Source: Calvatia gigantea (lineage: Eukaryota > Basidiomycota > Agaricomycetes > Agaricales > Lycoperdaceae). From it: a DNA stretch of 64,000 bases. This document shows, in pieces, positions 23,301-34,916 of the stretch. Location: assembly GCA_025093985.1 (NCBI GenBank), contig JACAAK010000009.1, positions 1,488,001 through 1,552,000 of the forward strand, read 5' to 3'. The notes beneath the pieces were generated by a model. It was not told the DNA's origin. It was given only the letters and a program-made list of their open reading frames with translations, and did not search any database. The position numbers and the translations under genes are program-made. How positions within the stretch are numbered: position 1 is the first letter of the stretch; every line of letters starts with the position of its first letter.

Positions 23301-24262
23301 TGTGCAAGGCTAGTAGCCTGGGTGATTTTCGTATTGATTTTGAGTTCATGCAGAGTTTGAGTGATTCTGTAGAGTTTGTGTTCCAGATGAAATTTGTTGA
23401 AATTGACATTTTCCAAGTAGAGCTTGAGTTCGTTGATTGAGAGTTCAGGTTCTTCAGAATGAACAATTGCTTCAAAGACTTTTACTGCCAGTGGGTCAAA
23501 GTCTTCATCTAGATAGATATAGTGTTTGATATCATTCATTCCATGGATGTCTAGGGCAATTTCAGTTAATGGTGGTGGGATCCATTTATAGATTTCATAA
23601 TTAGGGGTATGATATGGTCATTGTTTCGCCAACTGAATTCTTGAGTCGTCCAGTTTATGTCTGGGTTTGTTTGTTGTAGCCTAAGGATATCCTAGGACTA
23701 GGTCTTTGGATCCTATTCCTGAGACATAGGCTTCAAAGCGACACTGTTTTCCATCGATTAGGGCATTCAGTTTGATGCTTTCATAAATTGATCCGTTTTC
23801 ATTAGGAGTTCCATCTGCATTAGATACTTTGATGGGCTGGTTGATAGTATGTGTTTGTAATCCATAAGTATCTGTAAATTTGAGGAAATGAAATTTCCTT
23901 GAGCTCCAGAGTCAATCAGGGCAGTGACTGGGATATTTCATAGATGGTTCTGATTGAGTTCAATGGGGAGGAAAATTGATGCTTTGTTGTTTGAGGTAGG
24001 GAGTTTAATTAAGTTGATTTGTGGGTCACCCAATGATTCCTTTGCAGGATCGGGTGATGCCTTCAAAAATCCCCAAAGGGTTTGAGCGTTGGGTCAGAGA
24101 TATAGGCTTCTCTGAATTCCATTCATTTGTTAGTTGGGAGTTCTCTGATCATAGCTTGGATATCAAGTGTAGAGATTTTTCAGGTTTGGTTGGGGGTGGC
24201 ACCAGAGTAGTTCCTAGAAGATTGAGGTTGTGATGGTTATGCATATCAAGGTAGTTGCATGA
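20333..24262 (-). pseudogene. Family-2 pol: protease, RT, RNase H, integrase, chromodomain (decayed)
   Basis: In order on the minus strand: protease with DSGA encoded at 23913-23902 (VTALIDSGAQGNF); RT (23146-22433) with KMDVRLGYNNIRI and IIIYMDNILIYAK, where YMDN replaces YMDD; RNase H (22290-22093, FFIEMDASKYTLGAVLSQQD); integrase core (21362-21126, FGLPDKIISNCDPRF, where relatives have SD or SDRD); an IN C-terminal region with several stops; and a chromodomain at about 20520-20335 (EYEIEGILNYRTKNKQREYY), whose conserved Trp codon is now TAG. The frame ends at 20333. The product cannot be functional, but the order is a standard chromovirus. Confidence 0.85.
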
Positions 24263-24266
24263 ATCT

Positions 24267-26130
24267 TCATTGTGGGGGGTTAGGTCGTCTAGGAGGTGGC
24301 TTTTCCTTAGACAGATTTGGGTCAGGGTTTGGACAATTGCTGATAAGGTGTCCAAATTTTCTGCAACCTATGCATTTTCCGGCTTTGTAGTGAGCAACTT
24401 GCTCGGCAGTGAATACAGTGTTTAATTGTAGTTCGGGGTCATCCAGGTCATGAATTTCATAGGGGTGGTCCAATTCCTGTTCGGAGTAATATGGTTCTTC
24501 ATCTTCATAAGGTGGCTCGTAAAAATCTTGTGGCTCTGTTTGTATTTCAGTGTATTGTTTGTAAGGGTCGATGGTTTGGTTGAAAACGAGTGTAGTGGTT
24601 TTGTTGAGGGAACTGTGGTGGCTGGTAAGGAGTTGGGTTTCGGGGAAAGTTTCGAGGCCACATTGCATCAGCTTGACAATTGACTGAGTCTTGTTGTACT
24701 GCATTTGTGTACCATTCTGCAATAGTTTCAGGTGGTCCTTCCTTTCTAGTCTATACTTCTCTTACTAGAGAAGGAATTGAGTCTGCTGTTTGTATTGTTC
24801 AATTAACACTTCATTATCCTGTATTCCTCCAATGGAGGCAAGGCATTGGAATTCGAGGTTGAAGTCTGCAGCAGAAGATTTGTTTTGTTTCAATTCATAC
24901 CATTGTCTTTGTGCTGTGATTTGTTTGTCAACTGGGGTGAAGTGCTTTAAAATTTCAATTTTGAATTCTTTGAAGGTAGAGTATTTCCAAGGGATGGGTC
25001 TTCCTTGAGCATCGGTAATTCAGGCTTTTATAGTATTGCTTGGACCAGGACCCAGCTTTTCCTTCAACCATGAGGCCAAGGACAAACCTGATCTGTCATT
25101 GGTCATCCATAAATGCTCTAGGATTCATTTCAAGGTAGTTCTTGACTAGCATCCACCAGGTTTTGAACCTTGGATTCGTTCCATCAAAATTGGGAGGTTT
25201 TTGTCTGATTTCTTTTGAGTTCCCATCATTTCCTACAAATTGAATGGTAGGAGTATGATGTCTTCGTCGACCTCCTCCTTCTCTTCCAAGGAAGAAAGAG
25301 GATGGAGTAGATGAATTACAACTGGAGTTTCATGATGGGGGAGGGGAGGGAGAGGGTGCTCTTTCTTGTCGACCTCTATGGGGAGGATCTTCTCCTGGAG
25401 GCCTTCATCATCCAATTCCAAAGATGGGAGTTGTGGCTCCTGATCGGGGTTGGGATTGATTGGTTGGTTCGACATTAGTTTCAGTTTGCGTTTGAGTTGA
25501 AGTAGCTATATTTTTGATTTCTGGATGAATTGGCTCTTGTAATTCAAAGCCAGGGATGTCTGGGTATTCGAGGGTGTCCAGAGTGTATAAAAGGTGGGTT
25601 CTTTCTTGATTAAGGATGTCTTGGAATTCAAGTGGATGTTCAGGTAGCTGATGGAACAGTCTCGTTGTCCGCGTCGTCTTTGAGGATAGATGGCAAGGTT
25701 TGGGGGTTTTTGATTCCGAATTAGGAGGGGGATACAGCTCTAGATGGTGTCTGTGGTGGTGATTCTTGAGGTGGGCCCTGCTCAGGCGAATTGGATTGAA
25801 AATAGTTGAATTTGCCACTTTGTGAGGGCTTTGGCAGTTCAGGTTCTGTGGATTTTCTTGTAGACACAGGTAGTTCTTGTAGTAATTTCAGTTTTTGTGA
25901 TCTGGTACGTGGGATGTGATAGATTCTTTCTAAGAACAGTACTGAAGGTCCTTCTGGTTTATGGGTATATTGGGGTGGCGGTGTGGTAGGAGGTTCAAAG
26001 GATTGTTGGGTTGGTGTATAGAATGATTGTTCTGGAGATGAGGAAGAAGAGTGTGAGGGATGTTTCCCTTTTCACAACGTGGTGAAAGAAAGATAGTGGT
26101 GACCAGGCCCGCTCTACTCGACACAGTTGT
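24267..26130 (-). pseudogene. Family-2 gag (decayed)
   Basis: The region between the PBS and the protease encodes a long, Pro/Gln-rich N-terminus (26124-25408). A capsid-like part at about 25240-24900 follows (PPNFDGTNPRFKTWWMLVKN, a typical gag motif of a target-element 'FDG' start). It ends in a CCHC knuckle, CIGCRKFGHLISNC (C-X2-C-X4-H-X4-C) at about 24360-24320. Stops and frameshifts are scattered throughout, and I cannot fix a start codon. Confidence 0.7.
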
Positions 26131-26374
26131 GCAGAGGCTTCTCTATGTGTCAGATACACAGAGGATAAGAGAAAGTAACAAGACTAGTGGTGAGCAGTCC
26201 CACTTTTCTCGACACTGCTTGGTGGAGGATGGATAAAACAAGCTAGTAGACCTGAAGTTCTACTCTTCTTAACCCTATTACCAGAAAGGCTTCTCAACAT
26301 CAACTGAATGGAGGAATAATCGGCAGAAGCTGGCCATAAGAAACAAGAGTCATGTAGAAACGAGAGAAGGGGTG

Positions 26375-26384
26375 AGGTTATTCT
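26375..26384 (-). promoter_or_regulatory. Family-2 primer-binding site (self-primer type)
   Basis: On the minus strand AGAATAACCT begins two bases inside the LTR. Its complement AGGTTATTCT occurs in the LTR (minus strand, 26630-26621), 34 bases after the TATATAA at 26664-26658. The geometry is the same as in family 1. Confidence 0.65.
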
Positions 26385-26386
26385 TA

Positions 26387-27007
26387 TGTTACATGTATTA
26401 CCTTACTTTGCAACTGGGCCCAGATCATCTCCACTCAGGGAGAGGTTCAACGCTATAGCCCAGGAGTATTTGACAAGTCTCAATGACCTCTGTACAGGCT
26501 TCAGATCGCTCCCTTGAGTAGAAGCTCACACTTGCCTGAGAAGTCCAAGTTAAGTGTCACTGCAGTCCCCAAGGTTGTTAACCTTGTAGCAGACAAGTGA
26601 AGATAAGGAAGCTTGTTACTAGAATAACCTGAGGTAATACATGGGTACTACTTAAAGTTATATACTAGTTACGGATAAGAGATAGGAATTTACATAGTAA
26701 ATAGATATGAGTCAATGGGAGCTACTACAGGTTAATTGGTAATATACAGAGTCATAGGGATGAGTAAGATGGAAGAGGCATAAGTCACAGGAAGATAGAG
26801 ATGAGTGAATAGAAGTTTGATGATGAGAAAAGATAAAGGTGAAACAGGAACATGATTCAGAATGAATCATCAGAAGCAAAGGTAGAAGTACATATGTTTA
26901 ATAAATAAATAACAGACCAGGGTATAGTGAAGAAATGGAAGAGAAAGTCTAAATAGAAGGTTAATACGAATAGAGGGAGAGTCCAGGGATGTGGTAAGTT
27001 CATAACA
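26387..27007 (-). repeat. Family-2 LTR (5' LTR in element orientation)
   Basis: The 621-bp LTR has TGTT...AACA ends and a TATATAA core promoter at 26664-26658 on the minus strand. GCCTG follows at 27008-27012. Confidence 0.9.
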
Positions 27008-27595
27008 GCCTGAGCTAACACCTTGTCAGTGCTACAACTGTATCAGGAAAAGATGAAACAACAGCATAACAACAGCAGGCTCCACATCAGAATGTACCAA
27101 ATTGGTGATGAAGTGTGGCTTGAAAACACAAACATCCATACCAATCAGACATCAAGGAAGCTAGGCCAAAAGTAGTATGGACCTTTCCTTATCAAGGAAA
27201 AGATAGGAGATGCTGTATATCAGCTTAACCTGCTAGACAGATGGGCCATCCATGATGTTTTTAATGAGCAACTCCTGATACTAGCACACAAAGCAGAGTT
27301 CCCAAGCCAAAGGAAAGCACTGGTGCCAGACCTGGTCATCATCAACAATAAGGAAGAGTATAAAGTAAACGAGATCCAAGAACAATGAAAGTGCAGATAG
27401 GGCTATCAATTCCTAGTACACTGGAAAGGCTATAGCAATAAAGAAGATATGTGGACTATGGAGTCCAATCTAGGAAATGCAAAAGAAGCTATACAGGACT
27501 ACCTAAACAGGCATCTGGAGGACATCCATAAAAAGGGGGGCAGAAAACCCAGAAAACCCAGAAAACCACACAACAACTTAACTAACTGAACAAAC

Positions 27596-28592
27596 ATGCC
27601 TGTCTCTTAATCCAGCTACATTACCATTGCCTCCCTTGTTCACTCCAACCCCACTAGAATCTTGTCTGTACCCCTTTCCACCCCAGGAAATAATAAAGCT
27701 CCCACTCCAAGTGGTACCCATTTCAACATGGCCACAACCCTGTCCCCAGCCCAGGAGCTTCTTAAAGACCTGCTCAAAGACATCAATAATGCTACCAACA
27801 AAGAACTAGCCACCATCACTATTCAGAACCAGAGGCTGAACACCAACTGCCTCATCATACTTGCCACTGCCTGCATTACCTTTACAGACATGTATGCTGG
27901 GTTTGAAAATGCCTCAACATTGACCAGTCAATATATTCCTGCCATCTTCCATATACTCAGTCAATCCTCACTCACCCTGACCAAATAAACCTACATCAAC
28001 AGTTTACATAGCAGAATCGACCTTGCTATCAAAGTATTTAAAGGTATTGACATTGCTGAAATCTTCCTAGAGCTAGGAGACATTGCTTCTAACCTGCTTG
28101 GTAGAGACACCACCCCGGATGACTCCAGCACCAAGGAACTTGTCAGCAGAATTCACAATACTCTCAGGGAACTACATGACACCATTAGGCCCCCACCCAC
28201 TCCTAACATCTGAGCCAGTACCCCCATGGACAAAGAAACTACCGTCTCAATGAAAGAGGAAGTCAACGCCCTATGATATTTCATCATAACTATCATCCCA
28301 CCCCAAATCATTTCAGTTTTTCAGCCATCCACCCACTACTGTGCTGTACTACCTGGCCAAGAACATGACCCACTCTACTGGAACTTGATAGTCAAAAACT
28401 ATTGGGAGAACTCCACAGTCACTGAGTTCCCATACAAAGGAGTCCCAGTCCCTATCCACCAAGATGGCTGAAGCCACTTACCTGTCTTCTTTACACAATC
28501 CAACAGTGGAAAATATCTCAATTGGCACCACCAAGAAGGCACTCACTGCAGCAGTAGTCCATGGAGACTTTGATGAGCTTCCTGAGGCATGA
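27596..28592 (+). pseudogene. Family-1 ORF3 (unknown function), decayed
   Basis: ATG 27596 follows TGA ACA AAC. One open block is 27662-27988 (SVPLSTPGNNKAPTPSGTHF, then TACITFTDMYAGFENASTL). The C-terminal half reads through stops to DFDELPEA and TGA 28590. The conserved MKEEVNAL-RF site reads MKEEVNAL TGA YF at about 28250-28280. It diverges more from the 49996 copy than F or C do. Confidence 0.75.
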
Positions 28593-28610
28593 AGCTTAAT
28601 TGGAGAGTAA

Positions 28611-28920
28611 TGTTGTGAATTCCACTGTTTCCATTGCATTATTGTGCTGCTTCCTATCTCCATACCTACTATGTACCTGTTTCAGCTATTCTAGTATCAG
28701 CAATCTCCAAAGTATTGACTCACATACTACCATGCCATAGTGATCAGATGTTTCATGTAGTATCTCCATCTATTCAACTAGATGGCCTTCCCTGTATTTA
28801 AGTATACATACACCTCTTGTATTTGGTATGCTTAACCATTTATAGTTTCTCTTCCCTTACTTGCCCTCAAGTCTTAGCCCAAGTTGCAACCTGAGGTTCA
28901 GCCAGACTAAGGTTGTAACA
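28611..28920 (+). repeat. Family-1 LTR (3' LTR of the 10910-28920 element)
   Basis: The 310-bp LTR runs from TGTTGTGAAT to GGTTGTAACA. It directly abuts minus-strand ORF3 sequence at 28921. Confidence 0.85.
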
Positions 28921-30393
28921 GGTATTGACATAGTTGACAAAGTTGGTAAGAATAGGGTCTTTAGGAATGGAGTCTTGGCCAAATAGGTTGGCTGCTATAT
29001 TTCCCAGCTCTAGGAATATTTTGGCAATATCTATATTTTGGAATATCTGGAGAGCTAAGTTAATTTGATTTTAAAGGTTGTTGACACAAATTTGTTCCTC
29101 ATTAGAGAGGGAGAATTGGTTCCGAGCATGGAAAATGAAAGGGATATGTTGCTTTATAAGCAGCTAACATATTGGTAAAACCACTGTATATGTCAGTAAA
29201 GGTAATGCAGGCTGTGACAAGAGTAATGAGCCTGTTTATGTTTAACTTCTGGTTCTAAGTGGTAATGGTGGTTAATTCTGTGTTTGTGGCATCATTGATG
29301 TCTTTCAATAAGGCTTTAACTAGGCCCCAGACTAGGGATGGGATAGTGGCCATATTGAATTGAGTGCCACTGGAAGCTAGTGCTCTACTATTGCCAGGTT
29401 CTGGGAAGGAGGCTGAAGAAATAGTGGTGGGGTTTGGGTAAATAAGGAAAGTGATTGAAACATGAGCAGATTGTCTAGTACTGGACATGTTGTCTATGGA
29501 TGTTGTCTAGATGCTTTTTCATGATTTTCTACTCCCTCTGTTATGGATATCCTCCAGATGCCTTTTTAAGTAGTCTTCTATGGCCTCTTTTGCATTTTCT
29601 AAGTTGGATTCTGCTGTCCATGTATTATTTTTATTACAGTAGCCCTTCCAGTGGACTAGGAACTAATAACCCCATCCCTTCTTTCATCATCCATAGATTT
29701 CCTTAACTTCATATTCTTCTTTATTGTTGACAATCACAGGTTTGGGTGCTGTTATGCTGTCTTGACTCAGGAACTTGGGTTTCTGTGCTAGTGATAACAG
29801 TTGTTCATTGAAAACATTGTGGATGGCTCATCCCATTGGTAGTTCAAGCTGATATGTTGCTTCTCCTATCTTTTTCTTGATATGGAAAGATCTATACCTT
29901 TTTTGGCTTAGCTTTTTTGATGGCTGATTGGTATGTATGTTTGTGTTTTCTATCTACACCATGTCTCCTATACTGTATGTCTTGGAATGGAGCTTGCTGT
30001 TATTGTACTGTTGTTTCATCTTTTCTTGATTTAGCTATAGTATTGATGAGGCATTGTCTCAGGCAGTCTGTAACTACTTTAGGAATGTCATGTTCTTTGG
30101 ATTGTTCATGGTGGTATTGTCTTTCCCTTTCTAGGGATATCATCTGTAGTTCAGGAAAAATGGTGTCTCCTATGTTCCTCCATATTGTTTGTCATTATAC
30201 TGGAATTTAGCCATTGGTAGCCATTTGGACCAGTCATCTTGGTTATAGTTGCAGTATATACAGAGATAAGTTTCCACTTCTTGGTTGATTCATTTGGTTT
30301 GTTTATCTGTCTAGAGATAATATGCTATTGACATAGTCTATTCTATTCTGAGCCCTTTGAAAAGTTCTTTTGTAAATTCCAGTGTGAATTGTG
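28921..30393 (-). pseudogene. Family-1 element E fragment, first copy: ORF3 N-terminal half plus pol 3' end
   Basis: On the minus strand, the pol integrase tail and chromodomain (about 30393-29505; GPY and chromodomain remnants near 29900 and 29700-29560) are followed by ORF3 (ATG 29488). ORF3 begins MSSTRQSAHVSITFLIYPNP and continues to about residue 185 at 28921, where it meets the 3' LTR of the plus-strand element. It is a near duplicate of 33120-34591. Several TAG/TAA stops show that it is old. Confidence 0.75.
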
Positions 30394-30700
30394 TGTTACG
30401 ACCTTAGTCTGAGTAAACCTCAGGTTGCAACTTAGGCTAAGACTTGAGGGCGAATAAGGGGAGAGAAACTAGGTGGTTAAGTGTACCAAATACAGGAGCA
30501 TGTATGTATGCTTAAATACAGAAGGACCATCCAGTTGAATGGATGGAGATAACTACATGAAACGTCTGATGTCTATGGTATAGTAGTTATGAGTCAGAGC
30601 TTGGGGATTGCGGAGACAGGAATAGACGAAACAGGTACACAGGAGGTAGGAATGTAGACAAATATAGAGAATGCAATATGACCAGTGAAAATTCACAACA
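30394..30700 (-). repeat. Family-1 LTR (duplicate of 34592-34898)
   Basis: The 307-bp LTR runs in plus coordinates from TGTTACGACC to TTCACAACA. It is flanked on the left by E sequence and on the right by ORF3 C-terminal sequence, as at 34592. Confidence 0.8.
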
Positions 30701-30718
30701 ATACCCCCCAATTAGGCT

Positions 30719-31120
30719 TCATGCCTCAGGAAGCTCATCGAAGTCTCCCTTTATGACTGCGGTGGCAAGTGCTTTTTTAGTGGCAGTGATGAGAAACTTT
30801 CCTTTGTTGGAGCGCGCTAAGAAGATGGGTGAGTGGCTTTGCCCATCTTGTCAGATAGGGACTGGGATGCCGTTGTATGGGAAATCAGTGGTGGTGGAGC
30901 TGTCCCAATAGTTCTTGACTATTGAGTTCCAATAATGTTGGTCCTTTTCTTGTCCTGGCAACACAGTGTGGAATCTTGTGGGTGGGAGAAAAACCGATAT
31001 GAGTTGTGGCAGTGTGATGGTTTTAATGAAGTGATGGAGGGCATTGACTTCTTCTTTTATTGAAACTGTGGTTTCCTCGTCCATAGGGGTATCAGTGTGG
31101 GTCAGTGGTATGGGGTTGAT
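30719..31120 (-). pseudogene. Family-1 ORF3 C-terminal part (duplicate of element C)
   Basis: From 31120 down to TGA at 30721-30719 it reads MDEETTVSIKEEVNALHHFI, then TRFHTVLPGQEKDQHYWNSI, and ends in FDELPEA. The conserved RR pair (A/D copies) is HH here, the result of CGT/CGC-to-CAT/CAC type changes. It is bounded by a partial LTR at 31121, the same insertion point as D at 35319. Confidence 0.75.
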
Positions 31121-31247
31121 TGTTATGACCTTAGTCGGTTTAGACCTCAGGTTGCAGCTCTGGCTAAGTCTTGAGGGCAAGTAAGGGAAAGAGAACAGAA
31201 GGTGGTTAAGCGTACTGAATACAGCAGGGTGTATGTACGCTTAAATA
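31121..31247 (-). repeat. Family-1 LTR fragment (duplicate of the D 3' LTR start)
   Basis: It matches 35319-35446 from TGTTATGACC to TTAAATAGGTT and then breaks off into unassigned sequence. Confidence 0.75.
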
Positions 31248-31477
31248 GGTTAAAAACAACAGGAAGAAACGATAAGATAAGAAAGAAAGGAGAGCAGATT
31301 GGTAAGTAAAAGTGAGCTAAACTGTAGTTACAAGTATGGAAGTGAAACAAGCTAAAAAGAGGCTCAATCAAATCCAAATTGGATAAGGTTGAACAAACAT
31401 CCAACCAATAGAATCAAGGAAGCACAAAGTAGACTTCTATCAAGGAAAGATGGAATGCGATACAGCTTCCTCAAAAT
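31248..31477. other. Unassigned, probably low-quality join
   Basis: About 230 A-rich bases show no similarity that I can see to other parts of the window and no coherent ORF. They lie between a broken LTR and an error-rich copy of pol. I see no gene here. Confidence 0.5.
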
Positions 31478-31788
31478 GGGCCACCATATGTTTTAATAGC
31501 AACTCCTGAACTACCAGCAGAGTTCCCAACCAAAAAACAGTGCCAGACCTGGTCATCATCACAATAAGGAAGATAAAAGTAAAGGACCAAGAACAGAAAG
31601 GCAAAGGTATAATTCCTAGACACTAAAGGCATAGCAATAAAGAAGATATGTGGACTATGGAGTCCAATCTAGGAAATGCAAAAGAAGCTATACAGGACTA
31701 CCTAAACAGGCATCTGGAGGACATCCATAAAAAGGGGGGCAGAAAACCCAGAAAACCCAGAAAACCACACAACAACTTAACTAACTGA
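31478..31788 (+). pseudogene. Family-1 pol C-terminus with chromodomain, error-rich start
   Basis: The sequence follows 27270-27589. The first ~160 bases are full of one-base deletions. From about 31640 it is clean (chromodomain end TMESNLGNAKEAIQDYLNRH). It ends TGA ACA AAC ATG. It duplicates the end of the 10910-28920 element. Confidence 0.65.
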
Positions 31789-31794
31789 ACAAAC

Positions 31795-32791
31795 ATGCCT
31801 GTCTCTTAATCCAGCTACATTACCATTGCCTCCCTTGTTCACTCCAACCCCACTAGAATCTTGTCTGTACCCCTTTCCACCCCAGGAAATAATAAAGCTC
31901 CCACTCCAAGTGGTACCCATTTCAACATGGCCACAACCCTGTCCCCAGCCCAGGAGCTTCTTGAAGACCTGCTCAAAGACATCAATAATACTACCAACAA
32001 AGAACTAGCCACCATCACTATTCAGAACCAGAGGCTGAACACCAACTGCCTCATCATACTTGCCACTGCCTGCATTACCTTTACAGACATGTATGCTGGG
32101 TTTGAAAATGCCTCAACATTGACCAGTCAATATATTCCTGCCATCTTCCATATACTCAGTCAATCCTCACTCACCCTGACCAAATAAACCTACATCAACA
32201 GTTTACATAGCAGAATCGACCTTGCTATCAAAGTATTTAAAGGTATTGACATTGCTGAAATCTTCCTAGAGCTAGGAGACATTGCTTCTAACCTGCTTGG
32301 TAGAGACACCACCCCAGATGACTCCAGCACCAAGGAACTTGTCAGCAGAATTCACAATACTCTCAGGGAACTACATGACACCATTAGGCCCCCACCCACT
32401 CCTAACATCTGAGCCAGTACCCCCATGGACAAAGAAACTACCGTCTCAATGAAAGAGGAAGTCAACGCCCTATGATGTTTCATCATAACTATCATCCCAC
32501 CCCAAATCATTTCAGTTTTTCAGCCATCCACCCACTACTGTGCTGTACTACCTGGCCAAGAACATGACCCACTCTACTGGAACTTGATAGTCAAAAACTA
32601 TTGGGAGAACTCCACAGTCACTGAGTTCCCATACAAAGGAGTCCCAGTCCCTATCCACCAAGATGGCTGAAGCCACTTACCTGTCTTCTTTACACAATCC
32701 AACAGTGGAAAATATCTCAATTGGCACCACCAAGAAGGCACTCACTGCAGCAGTAGTCCATGGAGACTTTGATGAGCTTCCTGAGGCATGA
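31795..32791 (+). pseudogene. Family-1 ORF3 (duplicate of 27596-28592)
   Basis: It differs from 27596-28592 by only a few bases (for example AAAGACC/GAAGACC near 31964) and shares the same stops, including the TGA replacing the conserved Arg near 32475. Two independent elements would not share every disabling mutation, so this is a block duplication or assembly redundancy. Confidence 0.75.
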
Positions 32792-32809
32792 AGCTTAATT
32801 GGAGAGTAA

Positions 32810-33119
32810 TGTTGTGAATTCCACTGTTTCCATTGCATTATTGTGCTGCTTCCTATCTCCATACCTACTATGTACCTGTTTCAGCTATTCTAGTATCAGC
32901 AATCTCCAAAGTATTGACTCACATACTACCATGCCATAGTGATCAGATGTTTCATGTAGTATCTCCATCTATTCAACTAGATGGCCTTCCCTGTATTTAA
33001 GTATACATACACCTCTTGTATTTGGTATGCTTAACCATTTATAGTTTCTCTTCCCTTACTTGCCCTCAAGTCTTAGCCCAAGTTGCAACCTGAGGTTCAG
33101 CCAGACTAAGGTTGTAACA
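32810..33119 (+). repeat. Family-1 LTR (duplicate of 28611-28920)
   Basis: The same 310-bp LTR, abutting the same minus-strand ORF3 breakpoint (33120 here, 28921 there). Confidence 0.85.
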
Positions 33120-34591
33120 GGTATTGACATAGTTGACAAAGTTGGTAAGAATAGGGTCTTTAGGAATGGAGTCTTGGCCAAATAGGTTGGCTGCTATATT
33201 TCCCAGCTCTAGGAATATTTTGGCAATATCTATATTTTGGAATATCTGGAGAGCTAAGTTAATTTGATTTTAAAGGTTGTTGACACAAATTTGTTCCTCA
33301 TTAGAGAGGGAGAATTGGTTCCGAGCATGGAAAATGAAAGGGATATGTTGCTTTATAGCAGCTAACATATTGGTAAAACCACTGTATATGTCAGTAAAGG
33401 TAATGCAGGCTGTGACAAGAGTAATGAGCCTGTTTATGTTTAACTTCTGGTTCTAAGTGGTAATGGTGGTTAATTCTGTGTTTGTGGCATCATTGATGTC
33501 TTTCAATAAGGCTTTAACTAGGCCCCAGACTAGGGATGGGATAGTGGCCATATTGAATTGAGTGCCACTGGAAGCTAGTGCTCTACTATTGCCAGGTTCT
33601 GGGAAGGAGGCTGAAGAAATAGTGGTGGGGTTTGGGTAAATAAGGAAAGTGATTGAAACATGAGCAGATTGTCTAGTACTGGACATGTTGTCTATGGATG
33701 TTGTCTAGATGCTTTTTCATGATTTTCTACTCCCTCTGTTATGGATATCCTCCAGATGCCTTTTTAAGTAGTCTTCTATGGCCTCTTTTGCATTTTCTAA
33801 GTTGGATTCTGCTGTCCATGTATTATTTTTATTACAGTAGCCCTTCCAGTGGACTAGGAACTAATAACCCCATCCCTTCTTTCATCATCCATAGATTTCC
33901 TTAACTTCATATTCTTCTTTATTGTTGACAATCACAGGTTTGGGTGCTGTTATGCTGTCTTGACTCAGGAACTTGGGTTTCTGTGCTAGTGATAACAGTT
34001 GTTCATTGAAAACATTGTGGATGGCTCATCCCATTGGTAGTTCAAGCTGATATGTTGCTTCTCCTATCTTTTTCTTGATATGGAAAGATCTATACCTTTT
34101 TTGGCTTAGCTTTTTTGATGGCTGATTGGTATGTATGTTTGTGTTTTCTATCTACACCATGTCTCCTATACTGTATGTCTTGGAATGGAGCTTGCTGTTA
34201 TTGTACTGTTGTTTCATCTTTTCTTGATTTAGCTATAGTATTGATGAGGCATTGTCTCAGGCAGTCTGTAACTACTTTAGGAATGTCATGTTCTTTGGAT
34301 TGTTCATGGTGGTATTGTCTTTCCCTTTCTAGGGATATCATCTGTAGTTCAGGAAAAATGGTGTCTCCTATATTCCTCCATATTGTTTGTCATTATACTG
34401 GAATTTAGCCATTGGTAGCCATTTGGACCAGTCATCTTGGTTATAGTTGCAGTATATACAGAGATAAGTTTCCACTTCTTGGTTGATTCATTTGGTTTGT
34501 TTATCTGTCTAGAGATAATATGCTATTGACATAGTCTATTCTATTCTGAGCCCTTTGAAAAGTTCTTTTGTAAATTCCAGTGTGAATTGTG
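33120..34591 (-). pseudogene. Family-1 element E, 3' part: integrase tail, chromodomain, ORF3 start
   Basis: This is the minus-strand continuation of the pol fragment at 53461-55464, cut apart by element C (TSD TTGTG, 34587-34591 and 53456-53460). Pol runs from 34591 to about 33704 (IN core end, GPY, chromodomain). ORF3 starts at ATG 33686 and reaches about residue 185 at 33120. The pol stop and ORF3 ATG are five bases apart here, not six, owing to a small deletion. ORF3 holds TAA/TAG stops. Confidence 0.8.
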
Positions 34592-34898
34592 TGTTACGAC
34601 CTTAGTCTGAGTAAACCTCAGGTTGCAACTTAGGCTAAGACTTGAGGGCGAATAAGGGGAGAGAAACTAGGTGGTTAAGCGTACCAAATACAGGAGCATG
34701 TATGTATGCTTAAATACAGAAGGACCATCCAGTTGAATGGATGGAGATAACTACATGAAACGTCTGATGTCTATGGTATAGTAGTTATGAGTCAGAGCTT
34801 GGGGATTGCGGAGACAGGAATAGATGAAACAGGTACACAGGAGGTAGGAATGTAGACAAATATAGAGAATGCGATATGACCAGTGAAAATTCACAACA
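34592..34898 (-). repeat. Element C 3' LTR
   Basis: The plus-strand reading is TGTTACGACC...TTCACAACA. It still has ACGCTTAACCA on the minus strand (about 34683-34673), an exact match to the C primer-binding site. Confidence 0.9.
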
Positions 34899-34916
34899 AT
34901 ACCCCCCAATTAGGCT

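Larger units (their letters stand above)
17812..27007 (-). mobile_element. Family-2 Ty3/gypsy chromovirus element (decayed)
   Basis: A complete element has two 621-bp LTRs (17812-18432 and 26387-27007) and a 5-bp target duplication GCCTG (17807-17811 and 27008-27012). On the minus strand the order is LTR, PBS (26384-26375), a long gag with a CCHC knuckle, protease (DSGA), RT, RNase H, integrase, chromodomain (to 20333), a further degenerate ORF (20228-18466), and LTR. Many TGA and TAG stops are present. It sits in the integrase gene of a family-1 element. Confidence 0.9.
12217..27589 (+). pseudogene. Family-1 pol (decayed), split by two transposons
   Basis: The -1 frame after gag reads protease (VDSGCTTSSISKKLVDEE at about 12370-12425) and the RT start, to 13163. 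It resumes after the Tc1 element (15795-17811: RT fingers/palm with YMDN, RNase H, IN zinc region and core) and again after the family-2 element (27013-27589: GPY remnant, then chromodomain HWKGYSNKEDMWTMESN). Stops are frequent (TGA in RT, TAG in IN). It ends TGA ACA AAC ATG, so ORF3 begins in the same frame six bases after the pol stop. The coordinates span both insertions. Confidence 0.8.
10910..28920 (+). mobile_element. Family-1 Ty3/gypsy element (decayed) carrying Tc1 and family-2 insertions
   Basis: The order is R-U5 (10910-10999), PBS (11002-11012), gag (11078-12235), pol (from about 12217), ORF3 (27596-28592) and 3' LTR (28611-28920). Pol is interrupted twice, by a Tc1 transposon at a TA (13164-15792) and by a complete family-2 retroelement (17812-27007, TSD GCCTG). 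Without these, about 6.2 kb of family-1 sequence remains. All ORFs hold several stops, so this is an old copy. No target duplication is visible, because the left end is truncated. Confidence 0.85.
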
